The translations under genes and the position numbers were made by a program. Shown here piece after piece: positions 5,547 to 12,461 of a DNA stretch of 28,759 bases. The stretch lies in the NCBI GenBank assembly GCA_041490445.1, contig JBGPTF010000025.1, forward strand, positions 1 through 28,759, in the 5' to 3' direction. The number at the start of each line of letters is the position of its first letter. Position 1 is the first letter of the stretch. Under the pieces are notes generated by a model. That model was not told where the DNA came from. It was given only the letters and a program-made list of their open reading frames with translations, and did no database searches. Source of the DNA: JBGPTF01 sp041490445. Its GTDB lineage: Bacteria; Acidobacteriota; Terriglobia; Acidiferrales; UBA7541.

Positions 5547-7490
5547 CTATGCCGTCGCGTGGCCGACGATCTGGAGAGGGTTCAGCGCCGCTGCCGCCGT
5601 GCTCGCGGGCGCGCTCGCCCGCGCGCTGGTCAACTGCTCGAAGAGCGCAAGCTCAGCAGTCGCGAGTGGGACGAACCATCCATCCACGACGACGGCGAGT
5701 TTGTCGCGCACGGCATCTTTCTGAGCCACCGATCCCGAAGAGAGCGTCGCGGTGAGAAGAAAAGACGCTTCCTCTTCATCGAGTTCGCGAACCGCTCTCC
5801 GGCGCGACCTTCCGCGGGTGTCCGAAAGCTGGTACCCGCCCGGCGATCGAGAGATGCGGAGCACCGGTGGCTCTTTGCTGCGCTTTGCCCACGCTGCCTT
5901 CCAGCGAGTCACTTCTCTGGAAAGTTTGGCAATCAGGTCGAGGCGCGCATGCGAATCGCAGTCGTAGTCGCCCACGAAATGGTAAGCGATTCGGGGGACG
6001 TCCGCGCCTTTCGGAAGAAAGTCGTAGTAGCCGGCGAGCGGGCGCAGGGCTTTCACGCCATGTAGCTCAGGCTCGAAATAGTACGGGCTGAAGCGATCGA
6101 GGCTCAGGTGCCAGAGGCCAATCGGCGGCTCGAGGTGGTGAAGCAGCGGAAGAAGGGCCAGAGTCTCCTGGTAGGAGCGCCATTCGTCGCCCGGGAAACC
6201 CCAGAGGAGATTCCAGCTCACGCGCACTCCCGCGGCGCGCGCAAAGCGCAGCAGCAACAAGTTCTGCCGCGCCTGGACGCCTTTTCGCATACGTTGCAGC
6301 AACGGCGTCGACAGCGCCTCGATGCCGGGCTGAATCCACGTGATTCCCGCGTGTTGCAACGCCGCGACATCGCGCAGGGAAAGGTTTGCCTTCTGCTCAT
6401 AGAAGATTTTGACGCCTTCGAGGTCGCCGGCCATCAGCGGCAGGAGGGTCTTGAAGAAATCACGCGGCATGATGTTGTCGGTCATCTCGATCTGGCGAGT
6501 CGGATGGCGGCGAAGTAGCTCGCGCATCTCTTCGAGCACACGGCCAGCCGACTTCTGGCGGAAGGCCATGCCTTCCCCGTTCAAACCGCAGAAGGTGCAG
6601 TGGTGCTTCTGTCCCCACCAGCAGCCGCGGCTCGTTTCATAGGGAATCCGAATCTCTTCGGGGCGAAGCGCGCTTTTCGGCAGGAAGAGCGCGCGCTGCT
6701 CAAAATATTCTTCAAAGACCGGCGTGGGCAGGGCGTCCATGTCCCGGCACGGCTCGCCGCGAACGATGCTCCCTGGCGGGCGCCTGCCTTCGAGGACTTC
6801 CCGCAGGAACGCAGGAAAGGAGGCTTCGCTTTCTCCGGAGAAAATGTAGTCAATCGAGGTGCCGAGCGACGCCAGCCCCTCGCCCATTTCGCCTTCGCAA
6901 TTGGCGCCTCCGAGAATCGTCACGATCCCGGGCCGCAGCCGCTTGATCCGCTTGAGGAGCGCGATGCTGGCGCAGGTCTGCTCGAACGTCGTCGTGCAGC
7001 CGACGATCTTGTAAGGCCGCGCCGCGATGGCCGCGGCGATTTCTGCCACAAATCCTCCGGCAGTCCCTTCCAGTCTCTTTAATTCCCCGCAACTGATCTC
7101 GTGCGGGATTGCCGAGCAGGCTTCCACGTCATCCGGCTGCGCCGAATCGAGGACCCACGACGATTCAAACATGCGGCGCGCGCGCCGTCCCAGCGGCGGC
7201 AGCCCGAAGGCGGGCCGCGCGAAAAACCGCTCGCGCGCAAACGAAAAACTGGGCGCCCCGCAGATTCGCGCGTAATCGGCTTCTCCGATGGCCGCTGCCA
7301 GCAGCAAGTTCGCGTAAAGAACCTGCACGCGGAAACCGGCAGCGCGGCCGCACGCCTGCAGCAAGGGAACGGCCAGGGAAGGAAAATCCAAATCGGCGAA
7401 GGGCGGGACGATCAAGAGCACATCGGCATCGCGCAGCGCAGCGCCGAGTTGTTTGAAACGGGGCGCATCTCGACGAGGCAGTCGGGTCAC
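5547..7490 (-). CDS. RiPP-maturation radical SAM C-methyltransferase (B12-binding)
   Basis: The 647-residue protein has an N-terminal cobalamin-binding Rossmann domain (about 20-235, with VLLIVPPFA and TILGGANCEGEMG), a radical SAM domain from about 280 to 500 with SRGCWWGQKHHCTFCGLNG, and a C-terminal domain to 647. Its cluster cysteines are Cys290, Cys298 and Cys301, spaced CX7CX2C rather than CX3CX2C; this and the surrounding residues are typical of the family known as ribosomal peptide maturation radical SAM protein 1 (TIGR03975 type). Members use B12 and a 4Fe-4S cluster to methylate unactivated carbons in ribosomally made peptides. The start is GTG at 7490 with AAAGGG upstream. A methylase-fold gene follows 24 bases later. 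No known leader-type precursor is adjacent. Confidence 0.85.
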   Translation of the reverse strand: MTRLPRRDAPRFKQLGAALRDADVLLIVPPFADLDFPSLAVPLLQACGRAAGFRVQVLYANLLLAAAIGEADYARICGAPSFSFARERFFARPAFGLPPLGRRARRMFESSWVLDSAQPDDVEACSAIPHEISCGELKRLEGTAGGFVAEIAAAIAARPYKIVGCTTTFEQTCASIALLKRIKRLRPGIVTILGGANCEGEMGEGLASLGTSIDYIFSGESEASFPAFLREVLEGRRPPGSIVRGEPCRDMDALPTPVFEEYFEQRALFLPKSALRPEEIRIPYETSRGCWWGQKHHCTFCGLNGEGMAFRQKSAGRVLEEMRELLRRHPTRQIEMTDNIMPRDFFKTLLPLMAGDLEGVKIFYEQKANLSLRDVAALQHAGITWIQPGIEALSTPLLQRMRKGVQARQNLLLLRFARAAGVRVSWNLLWGFPGDEWRSYQETLALLPLLHHLEPPIGLWHLSLDRFSPYYFEPELHGVKALRPLAGYYDFLPKGADVPRIAYHFVGDYDCDSHARLDLIAKLSREVTRWKAAWAKRSKEPPVLRISRSPGGYQLSDTRGRSRRRAVRELDEEEASFLLTATLSSGSVAQKDAVRDKLAVVVDGWFVPLATAELALFEQLTSARASAPASTAAAALNPLQIVGHATA

Positions 7491-7822
7491 TTTGTCCAGC
7501 CCTTTCGCATGCAGGCCTTGAATGCGCGCATCCTACGCCGCGCCCCCGGGCAAGTCAACGAACGGCCCAGAACAAGCGCAGTACAGAAGTACCACTTCTC
7601 CGGGATTGTCGGCTCATTCCCTGCGCCATCGCCGCAAGCGAGAATCGAGCGCTCGAGACCATGCCCCGCGAAGCAAAAGGACTGCTCGAGATCGAAGCGC
7701 CTGAGACGGTCTCGGTAGTCAAAGACCTTTCGGACGCGAACGCCTCCCCCCAGCCAGAAACAGGTTCCGGCGTGTTCCGTTCTGGTACACCTGCGAGAGC
7801 TTCTCGGAATCATGCAGGCAGT
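7491..7822. other. Intergenic region between divergent genes
   Basis: This 332-bp region separates the radical SAM gene (minus) from the alpha/beta hydrolase (plus). The hydrolase frame is open through 7661-7822, but its 54 extra residues look unlike the family. On the minus strand a 165-codon frame ends in a GTGA overlap with the radical SAM start, without protein-like features. I saw no convincing promoter, hairpin or precursor peptide gene. Confidence 0.5.
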
Positions 7823-8779
7823 GTGAAGCGGATTCTCTCCCGGTCTGCGGCCGTCGTGATCGCTCTGGGATTGACCGGCGCGGCCGCTGGATTTGTGTTT
7901 GAGAAACGAGTGACGGCGCGGGATGCGAAGCGCTTCGCCATGCCGGGACGGTTGATTGACGTCGGCGGATTCCGGATGCACCTCGATTGCACCGGCACAG
8001 GGTCTCCCACGGTGATTCTGGAGGGGGGCTTCGTCAATTCCTCGATCGAATGGAAGACGATCCAGCCGGCCATCGCGAGAACCACCCAGGTCTGTTCTTA
8101 CGACCGCGCGGGGCTGGGTTGGAGCGAGCCATCCAACACACCTCGAACCAGCCAGAACATGGCGGACGAGCTTCGTGCCCTTCTGAAGAATGCCGGAGTC
8201 GCGGGACCATACGTTCTAGTGGGCCATTCCTACGGAGGGTTGAATGTCAGACTCTACGCGGCGGAGCATCCCGAGGAAGTCGCCGGGATTGTCCTAATCG
8301 ACTCAATCAATCCTGACAATGCCCTGTGGGATTCACCCGGGACGTGGAAGGAGTCATTCAGGATGTGGTTGTACCGGACGACCGCTCCCATCGGGATTCC
8401 CCGGCTGCTGGGTCATTGCCCCGTCGGGCCGCAGAGCTGCCGCGAGTATGCCAAAACGTACGCCGCGATGCGTGACGGCCGAATGGAAAGCGCAGCGATT
8501 ACGCGTTCCCACGGAGGCCTTGGTAGCCTACCCTTGGTTGTGATCGCGCACGACCCGGAATTCTACCAGCGCCTGTCGCCAAGGCCCGAAAAGCAAAAGT
8601 TCGACCGCGAATGGCAGAGAGAGCAGGAAAACCTTACCCACCTCTCTGCCCGCTCGCAATTCCTGGTGGCCAAGGACTCCGGGCACTCGATCCCCGATCT
8701 GAATCCACCTGTGGTGATCGAGGCAGTCCGGAAGATGGTCTCTTCCTTACGAAAGCAATCTTCCAGATCGGCCGACTAG
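7823..8779 (+). CDS. Membrane-anchored alpha/beta hydrolase
   Basis: The product (318 residues from the GTG at 7823) has an N-terminal hydrophobic segment (about 8-26, SAAVVIALGLTGAAAGFVF), so it is probably anchored in or exported across the membrane. The fold is shown by LILEGG-type oxyanion strand (TVILEGGF), SYDRAGLGWSEPS, the nucleophile elbow VLVGHSYGGLN (Ser136 from this start), and the histidine loop DSGHSIPDLNP near the C-terminus. Substrate is unknown; relatives are annotated as esterases or acyltransferases. I prefer GTG at 7823 because family members begin MKR before the membrane helix; the alternative ATG at 7661 would add 54 low-complexity residues. It diverges from the radical SAM gene and converges with the peptidoglycan-binding gene. 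Confidence 0.82.
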   Translation: MKRILSRSAAVVIALGLTGAAAGFVFEKRVTARDAKRFAMPGRLIDVGGFRMHLDCTGTGSPTVILEGGFVNSSIEWKTIQPAIARTTQVCSYDRAGLGWSEPSNTPRTSQNMADELRALLKNAGVAGPYVLVGHSYGGLNVRLYAAEHPEEVAGIVLIDSINPDNALWDSPGTWKESFRMWLYRTTAPIGIPRLLGHCPVGPQSCREYAKTYAAMRDGRMESAAITRSHGGLGSLPLVVIAHDPEFYQRLSPRPEKQKFDREWQREQENLTHLSARSQFLVAKDSGHSIPDLNPPVVIEAVRKMVSSLRKQSSRSAD

Positions 8780-8866
8780 CGTTCTCTCCCAGCGGAGAAG
8801 CACAGGGCAACGAAAAGGGCCCAAGGGGGAGCGACGTGCGGTCACAGCGGTGGTTCGATCGAGGAC

Positions 8867-9370
8867 TCAGCGGTTTTGCAAATTGTCCGAAGAGGGAGCC
8901 GGATGCGGGGCCGCTAGGCCGGCGGTGGATGAGCCGAGTCCGAGCTTTTCCAGCGTGAGCGCGCCAATCTTTCCAGTAGGATTCAGCCCGTTGGCCTGCT
9001 GGAATTGACGCATCGCCTCTTGCGTTTTCGCGTCCATCTTCCCGCTTGGCTCACCCGAGTAAAACCCGCTCCGATCCAGCGCCGCCTGGATTTCATCAAT
9101 GCGGTCCGCGGTCGGCGCCTTCTGGCCGCGCGGCTTTGAACGGGACCGCTTCTTCTTGGTGCTCTTCGTTGTTCTCTTCGTTGAAACGAAGTGCGAACTC
9201 TGGGGGGCCTTTCGCGCGGAGCGATGCGGCTGGGATTTCTTTGCCGCTCCGTCCGACGAGGCATGGGCCATCGCAGAGGACGGCAGGAAGCAGCTCGCGG
9301 CAAACAATAGCGCCGTACCCAGCGGAAGCCGCCGCGCGCCGGCGCGCGCAAATGAAACGGTTCGCTTCAT
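8867..9370 (-). CDS. Secreted peptidoglycan-binding protein (PGB_1 domain)
   Basis: The 167-residue protein has a signal sequence (about 1-35, ending SSAMA), a long basic Ser/Lys/Arg linker (about 40-88, with THKS-like repeats such as KRTTKSTKKKRSRSK), and one peptidoglycan-binding domain (about 93-143: IDEIQAALDRSGFYSGEPSG, TQEAMRQFQQANGL, TGKIGALTLEKLGL). Such domains tether envelope proteins to the cell wall; no catalytic domain is present. Its ATG overlaps the stop codon of the htrA gene (ATGA at 9370-9367), so the two are translationally coupled and probably act together in the periplasm. The basic linker is unusual for a periplasmic protein. Confidence 0.85.
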   Translation of the reverse strand: MKRTVSFARAGARRLPLGTALLFAASCFLPSSAMAHASSDGAAKKSQPHRSARKAPQSSHFVSTKRTTKSTKKKRSRSKPRGQKAPTADRIDEIQAALDRSGFYSGEPSGKMDAKTQEAMRQFQQANGLNPTGKIGALTLEKLGLGSSTAGLAAPHPAPSSDNLQNR

Positions 9371-10908
9371 TGTGCCGCCGGAACCGCTCCCGCGAGGAAG
9401 AGCGTCAGGACGCGCTCGGTATCCGCGCGCCGCGCCACCTTGAAGAGAACATCCTGGCCGGGCTTCAGTTTGGCAATCTCGCGCTTGTAGTCGGCAAGAT
9501 TTGTCACCGGGACCTTGTTGACTTCCTCAATCACGTCGCCGCGCGCGAAGCCGATATCTTCCGCAAAGCTCGCCGGCTCGACCTCGGTGACAACCACGCC
9601 CGGATACTTCTCCATGCCCAGCCGGCGCGCGATATCAGGACTCATATCCTCGACGCGCAGACCGAACTCGGCGGGGGCGGCCTCCGGCGTCTCGCCAGTC
9701 CCGCTCGCCGTTTGCGGGAAAAGTTTGGCGCGATCGGCGACGCTCAGGGTCACATCATGCGCCTGCTTATCTCGCACGTACCGGAGCTGCACGGCTTGTC
9801 CGATGGGCGTCTGCGCGATGGGATCCACCAGGTCCGAGCCCGCGCGCACCGGACGGCCATTTACGGTGGTGATCACGTCACCGGGCTTCAGGCCGGCTTT
9901 CTCGGCCGGGCTGCCCGCTTCGACAGCTTCGACAACAATTCCGTAAGGCGCCCCGAGCTCCTTCATCAGGACCGGATTATTGCTGCGATCTTCCTGGAAC
10001 GTGATTCCGATGGAGCCGCGCGTCACCTTTCCGGTGGTGACAAGCTGGTTGTAAACACTGATCGCGGTGTTCGAGGGCATCGCGAATCCCACGCCTTCAA
10101 ATCCGCGGCTTCCCGTAAAAATCGCCGTGTTGATTCCGATCACTTCCCCGGCCATATTCACGAGCGGGCCGCCTGAATTGCCGGGGTTGATGGCGGCGTC
10201 GGTTTGCAGAAATCGCTGGAACTGGCGGCCGACGTTGTTGCGGTCCTTTGCGCTGATGATTCCCGCGGTGACGGTGCCCTGCAACGTAAAAGGACTGCCG
10301 AACGCCAGCACCCAATCGCCGACGCGCACCGCATCCGAATTGCCCAGCCGCGAAATCGGCAACTCGTGATCCGCTTCAATCTTGATCACCGCGAGGTCGG
10401 TGTCCGCATCCACGCCGATCACTTTGGCGGTGTACCGATGCGGGTCACCGTCGAGCGTCACCTGGATCTTGGTGGCCTGGTCAATGACGTGGTTATTTGT
10501 GAGGATGTAGCCCTTCTTGTCCACCAATACGCCGGAGCCCAGGCTGCGCTCGGTCTGCGGGCCATTGTCGGGGGAATCGAAGAAGCGGTCGAAAAAATCC
10601 TGGAACGGATCGCCGCCGCGCCGCGGGCGACGGGCCTTGGGGGTTTCGATCACCTGCGTCGTGGAGATATTCACTACGGCGGGCTCGATCTTGGCGGCAA
10701 TCGAGGCGAAAGCACTCGATAGCTGCACCGGTTCGGGGACCGCCAGCAAGGTAGCGCCGCCGGTCGACTGTCCTTTTGTCGCCAGAACCCCGCCCGAGAT
10801 TACCGTGCCGATCAGGATGCCGATCGCCAGCGTGAACATCACCAGCAGCGTCGCAAAGATCTTCCGCCGCTTCACCCAATCCACGAACTCACGAATCTGG
10901 ATACCCAT
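9367..10908 (-). CDS. degP: HtrA/DegP-type periplasmic serine protease with two PDZ domains
   Basis: The 513-residue protein is a Do-family protease that degrades or refolds misfolded envelope proteins. An N-terminal basic stretch and uncleaved-looking membrane helix (about 17-40) are followed by the trypsin-like domain with catalytic His140 (LTNNHVID), Asp171 (DTDLAVIKI) and Ser245 (GNSGGPLV). The first PDZ domain (about 290-385) contains GIVVEAVEAGSPAEKAGLKP, the second (about 415-510) contains YPGVVVTEVEPASFAEDIGF. The region between residues 88 and 120 is the Arg/Phe-rich LA-loop-like segment typical of DegP. It has its own TATAAT promoter and is coupled to the downstream peptidoglycan-binding gene. 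Symbol may equally be degQ or mucD. Confidence 0.93.
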   Translation of the reverse strand: MGIQIREFVDWVKRRKIFATLLVMFTLAIGILIGTVISGGVLATKGQSTGGATLLAVPEPVQLSSAFASIAAKIEPAVVNISTTQVIETPKARRPRRGGDPFQDFFDRFFDSPDNGPQTERSLGSGVLVDKKGYILTNNHVIDQATKIQVTLDGDPHRYTAKVIGVDADTDLAVIKIEADHELPISRLGNSDAVRVGDWVLAFGSPFTLQGTVTAGIISAKDRNNVGRQFQRFLQTDAAINPGNSGGPLVNMAGEVIGINTAIFTGSRGFEGVGFAMPSNTAISVYNQLVTTGKVTRGSIGITFQEDRSNNPVLMKELGAPYGIVVEAVEAGSPAEKAGLKPGDVITTVNGRPVRAGSDLVDPIAQTPIGQAVQLRYVRDKQAHDVTLSVADRAKLFPQTASGTGETPEAAPAEFGLRVEDMSPDIARRLGMEKYPGVVVTEVEPASFAEDIGFARGDVIEEVNKVPVTNLADYKREIAKLKPGQDVLFKVARRADTERVLTLFLAGAVPAAQ

Positions 10909-10952
10909 GACCGTGCCCCCTTCGACTGCGCGACGCCTAGCGACAAACTTTG

Positions 10953-10980
10953 ATTATACCACCCCGCCGCCGCGCTTAAA
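10953..10980 (-). promoter_or_regulatory. Promoter of the htrA operon
   Basis: Reading leftwards, a perfect TATAAT (10958-10953) is preceded 16 bases earlier by TTTAAG (10980-10975), a moderate -35. Transcription would begin near 10946, about 38 nt before the ATG at 10908. The strong -10 with a weak -35 could suit an activated stress promoter, but no sigma-E-like motif is evident. Confidence 0.6.
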
Positions 10981-11156
10981 CATTAGACGCGCCGCGGGTG
11001 CCCATGTGAGCAAGGCAATCTTGCGATGGCCTGCTCTCGCCCGTTTTCCGGGCGATCGAAACTCCTCACAAGGAGAAGAAACCGGCTCCCGGGGTCGCGC
11101 GCCGAACCGACATCATTGCACAGTGAATCCGCGGGCGCGACGGCTCCAAACCAATG

Positions 11157-11843
11157 TTAGGGCTCGTCCGCAAGGATAATCTCACGCCACTCCGAAGCGC
11201 CGCCACTCGTTGGCTCCCCGATCTCGAACTGCGCCACGCCATGGCTGCTAAGCAACGTTGGCTGCAAGGGCACATACGCGAAACGGTTGTGGTACACGTG
11301 AAGATGCGTTTCGTTTGGACCGGTCTTAAAGAGCGCACCGATCGCGCTGATCGACGTATTGTGCTCGCTGGTCATCTTTCGCTTCGGGCCGTGCCCGATG
11401 CCGGTGGCGTACGGCGAGCCGGCGCCGATTGGGGGAACCGCAAGATAGATCTGCTCGAGACCGTACATCGCGACTCGGATGTTGTAGGCGTCGACATGAC
11501 CGACTACTCGTCCCCTCTCGAAAACAACAAGAATGCTTGGATGTATCCCCACTGTGCGCGCCTTGATCTGAGGCGAACAGTCAGCGACCTTCTTGCGAAC
11601 TCGTTCACCTGGCGTATGGGATAGGACGTTGCCGTAGCCGCGCTCAGCGAGGACCCGGTCAGACTCTCGTTCTTCTCTATTGGCAGCAATCTCCTTCACT
11701 TCGACAACAATCTGCACATCGCCACATATAAGTTCGTAGTCTGGTGTTCTTGCTTCTCCCTCGGGGACCCGGTGACAGACGATTCCGCGACGGGCGCAGA
11801 AGTCCTCAAAGACCTCTTCCGACATGGTCTTCTGATCGCTCAT
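11157..11843 (-). CDS. PD-(D/E)XK nuclease-like protein of unknown function
   Basis: The 228-residue protein starts with an acidic helix (SEEVFEDFCARRGI, 8-21) followed by TPDYEL (Asp35) and IVVEVKEI (Glu48, Lys50): the spacing and order of the PD-(D/E)XK nuclease core. The rest (70-228) contains RVRKKV, ILVVFERG and a beta-rich C-terminal half without recognisable motifs. Standalone proteins of this style are found near mobile DNA and are poorly characterised. The gene has more A/T-rich and mixed codon use (ATA, AGA, TTA) than its neighbours and lies beside a repeat-rich intergenic stretch, both hinting at acquisition. Start may be ATG 11843 or the internal ATG at 11825; neither has a good ribosome binding site. 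Confidence 0.65.
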   Translation of the reverse strand: MSDQKTMSEEVFEDFCARRGIVCHRVPEGEARTPDYELICGDVQIVVEVKEIAANREERESDRVLAERGYGNVLSHTPGERVRKKVADCSPQIKARTVGIHPSILVVFERGRVVGHVDAYNIRVAMYGLEQIYLAVPPIGAGSPYATGIGHGPKRKMTSEHNTSISAIGALFKTGPNETHLHVYHNRFAYVPLQPTLLSSHGVAQFEIGEPTSGGASEWREIILADEP

Positions 11844-11859
11844 AGCTCTAACTCTTGCT

Positions 11860-12020
11860 TAGGCTGACCCGCCTAAACCGCCATGGCGGGCGGCCCGCCG
11901 CCCTCCGGATTCGCTCCCATTCGGCTTCGCTCAGGGCAGGCAGGGCAAGAGGCGGGCACCCCCACGATTGTGGCTCGACTACGCTCACCACCCTGAGCCT
12001 GTCGAAGGGCGGTGCGGATC
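11860..12020. repeat. Dispersed palindromic repeat fragments
   Basis: This non-coding stretch holds several short inverted repeats: TTAGGC with GCCTAA around 11868-11885, the self-complementary CCGCCATGGCGG near 11879-11890, a GCTTCGCTCAGGG block near 11927-11939 and CCCTGAGCCTGTCGAAGGG near 11992-12010. Blocks of this kind (CCCTGAGC and CTTCGCTCAGGG) recur as dispersed repeats in many environmental genomes. No gene is seen. Confidence 0.5.
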
Positions 12021-12165
12021 AGTTCTCATTATAAGGCCACTTATGACCTATCAGGTATATTACCGCCATCTTCCTAGGCCGAACTTTCTTACGACGAGCG
12101 GTGGCCGAGGCGAGTGCCATGCGGGGCTAGATCATGACGCCAGAAACACAAACGCCTCCGGCTAT

Positions 12166-12313
12166 TTAACAGCTAGTTGAAAAAGGCGGTTTGCTTGTCA
12201 TTCTGAGCGAAGCGAAGAATCTCTCTTGTGCGAAAAGCCAAAGAAAAGAGGGATTCTTCGTCGCCTTCGCATCCTCAGAATGACACCGGGGGAGTATTTC
12301 AACAAACTGTTAA
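12166..12313. repeat. MITE-like element with nested inverted repeats
   Basis: The element is about 148 bp. Its outer ends, 12166-12183 (TTAACAG then GTTGAAA) and 12297-12313 (TTTCAAC then CTGTTAA), are imperfect inverted repeats. Inside, TGTCATTCTGAG (12196-12207) pairs perfectly with CTCAGAATGACA (12274-12285), and further GAAGAATC / GATTCTTC segments pair around the centre. It has no coding capacity. The structure fits a non-autonomous transposon-derived palindrome folding into one long hairpin; the whole gap 11844-12461 contains no gene. Confidence 0.7.
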
Positions 12314-12417
12314 GTTAGACCGCGCCTGAGAAACGCCCTTTTCGGAAAGTGACATCGGCACTGAAATCGGCCTTTGCTCCCGGCTGAAATTAACCCATTA
12401 CCATGCGCTCGCCAGGA

Positions 12418-12446
12418 TTGGAATTCGCGACCAAGCTTGTTAGAAT
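12418..12446 (+). promoter_or_regulatory. Promoter of leuCD
   Basis: TTGGAA (12418-12423) and TAGAAT (12441-12446) are exactly 17 bases apart. The predicted start of transcription (about 12452-12454) is only about 9 nt before the leuC ATG at 12462, too short to hold a Shine-Dalgarno sequence, and none is present. Confidence 0.6.
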
Positions 12447-12461
12447 CAATCCTGACGCCCT

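Noticed and set aside
7487..7981. A minus-strand frame overlapping the radical SAM start by GTGA, considered as a precursor peptide or upstream coupled gene
   Set aside because: It lies largely antisense to the hydrolase, has irregular Arg/Cys-rich composition and no leader-like motif, and no ribosome binding site is seen.
11038..11054. Small hairpin CGCCCG / CGGGCG between the htrA promoter and the nuclease-like gene
   Set aside because: Only 6 bp with no T tract on either side and not placed just after a stop codon; too weak to call a terminator.
11968..12180. A 70-codon plus-strand frame in the repeat-rich gap
   Set aside because: It runs through dispersed repeat sequence and into the MITE end; no ribosome binding site or protein character.
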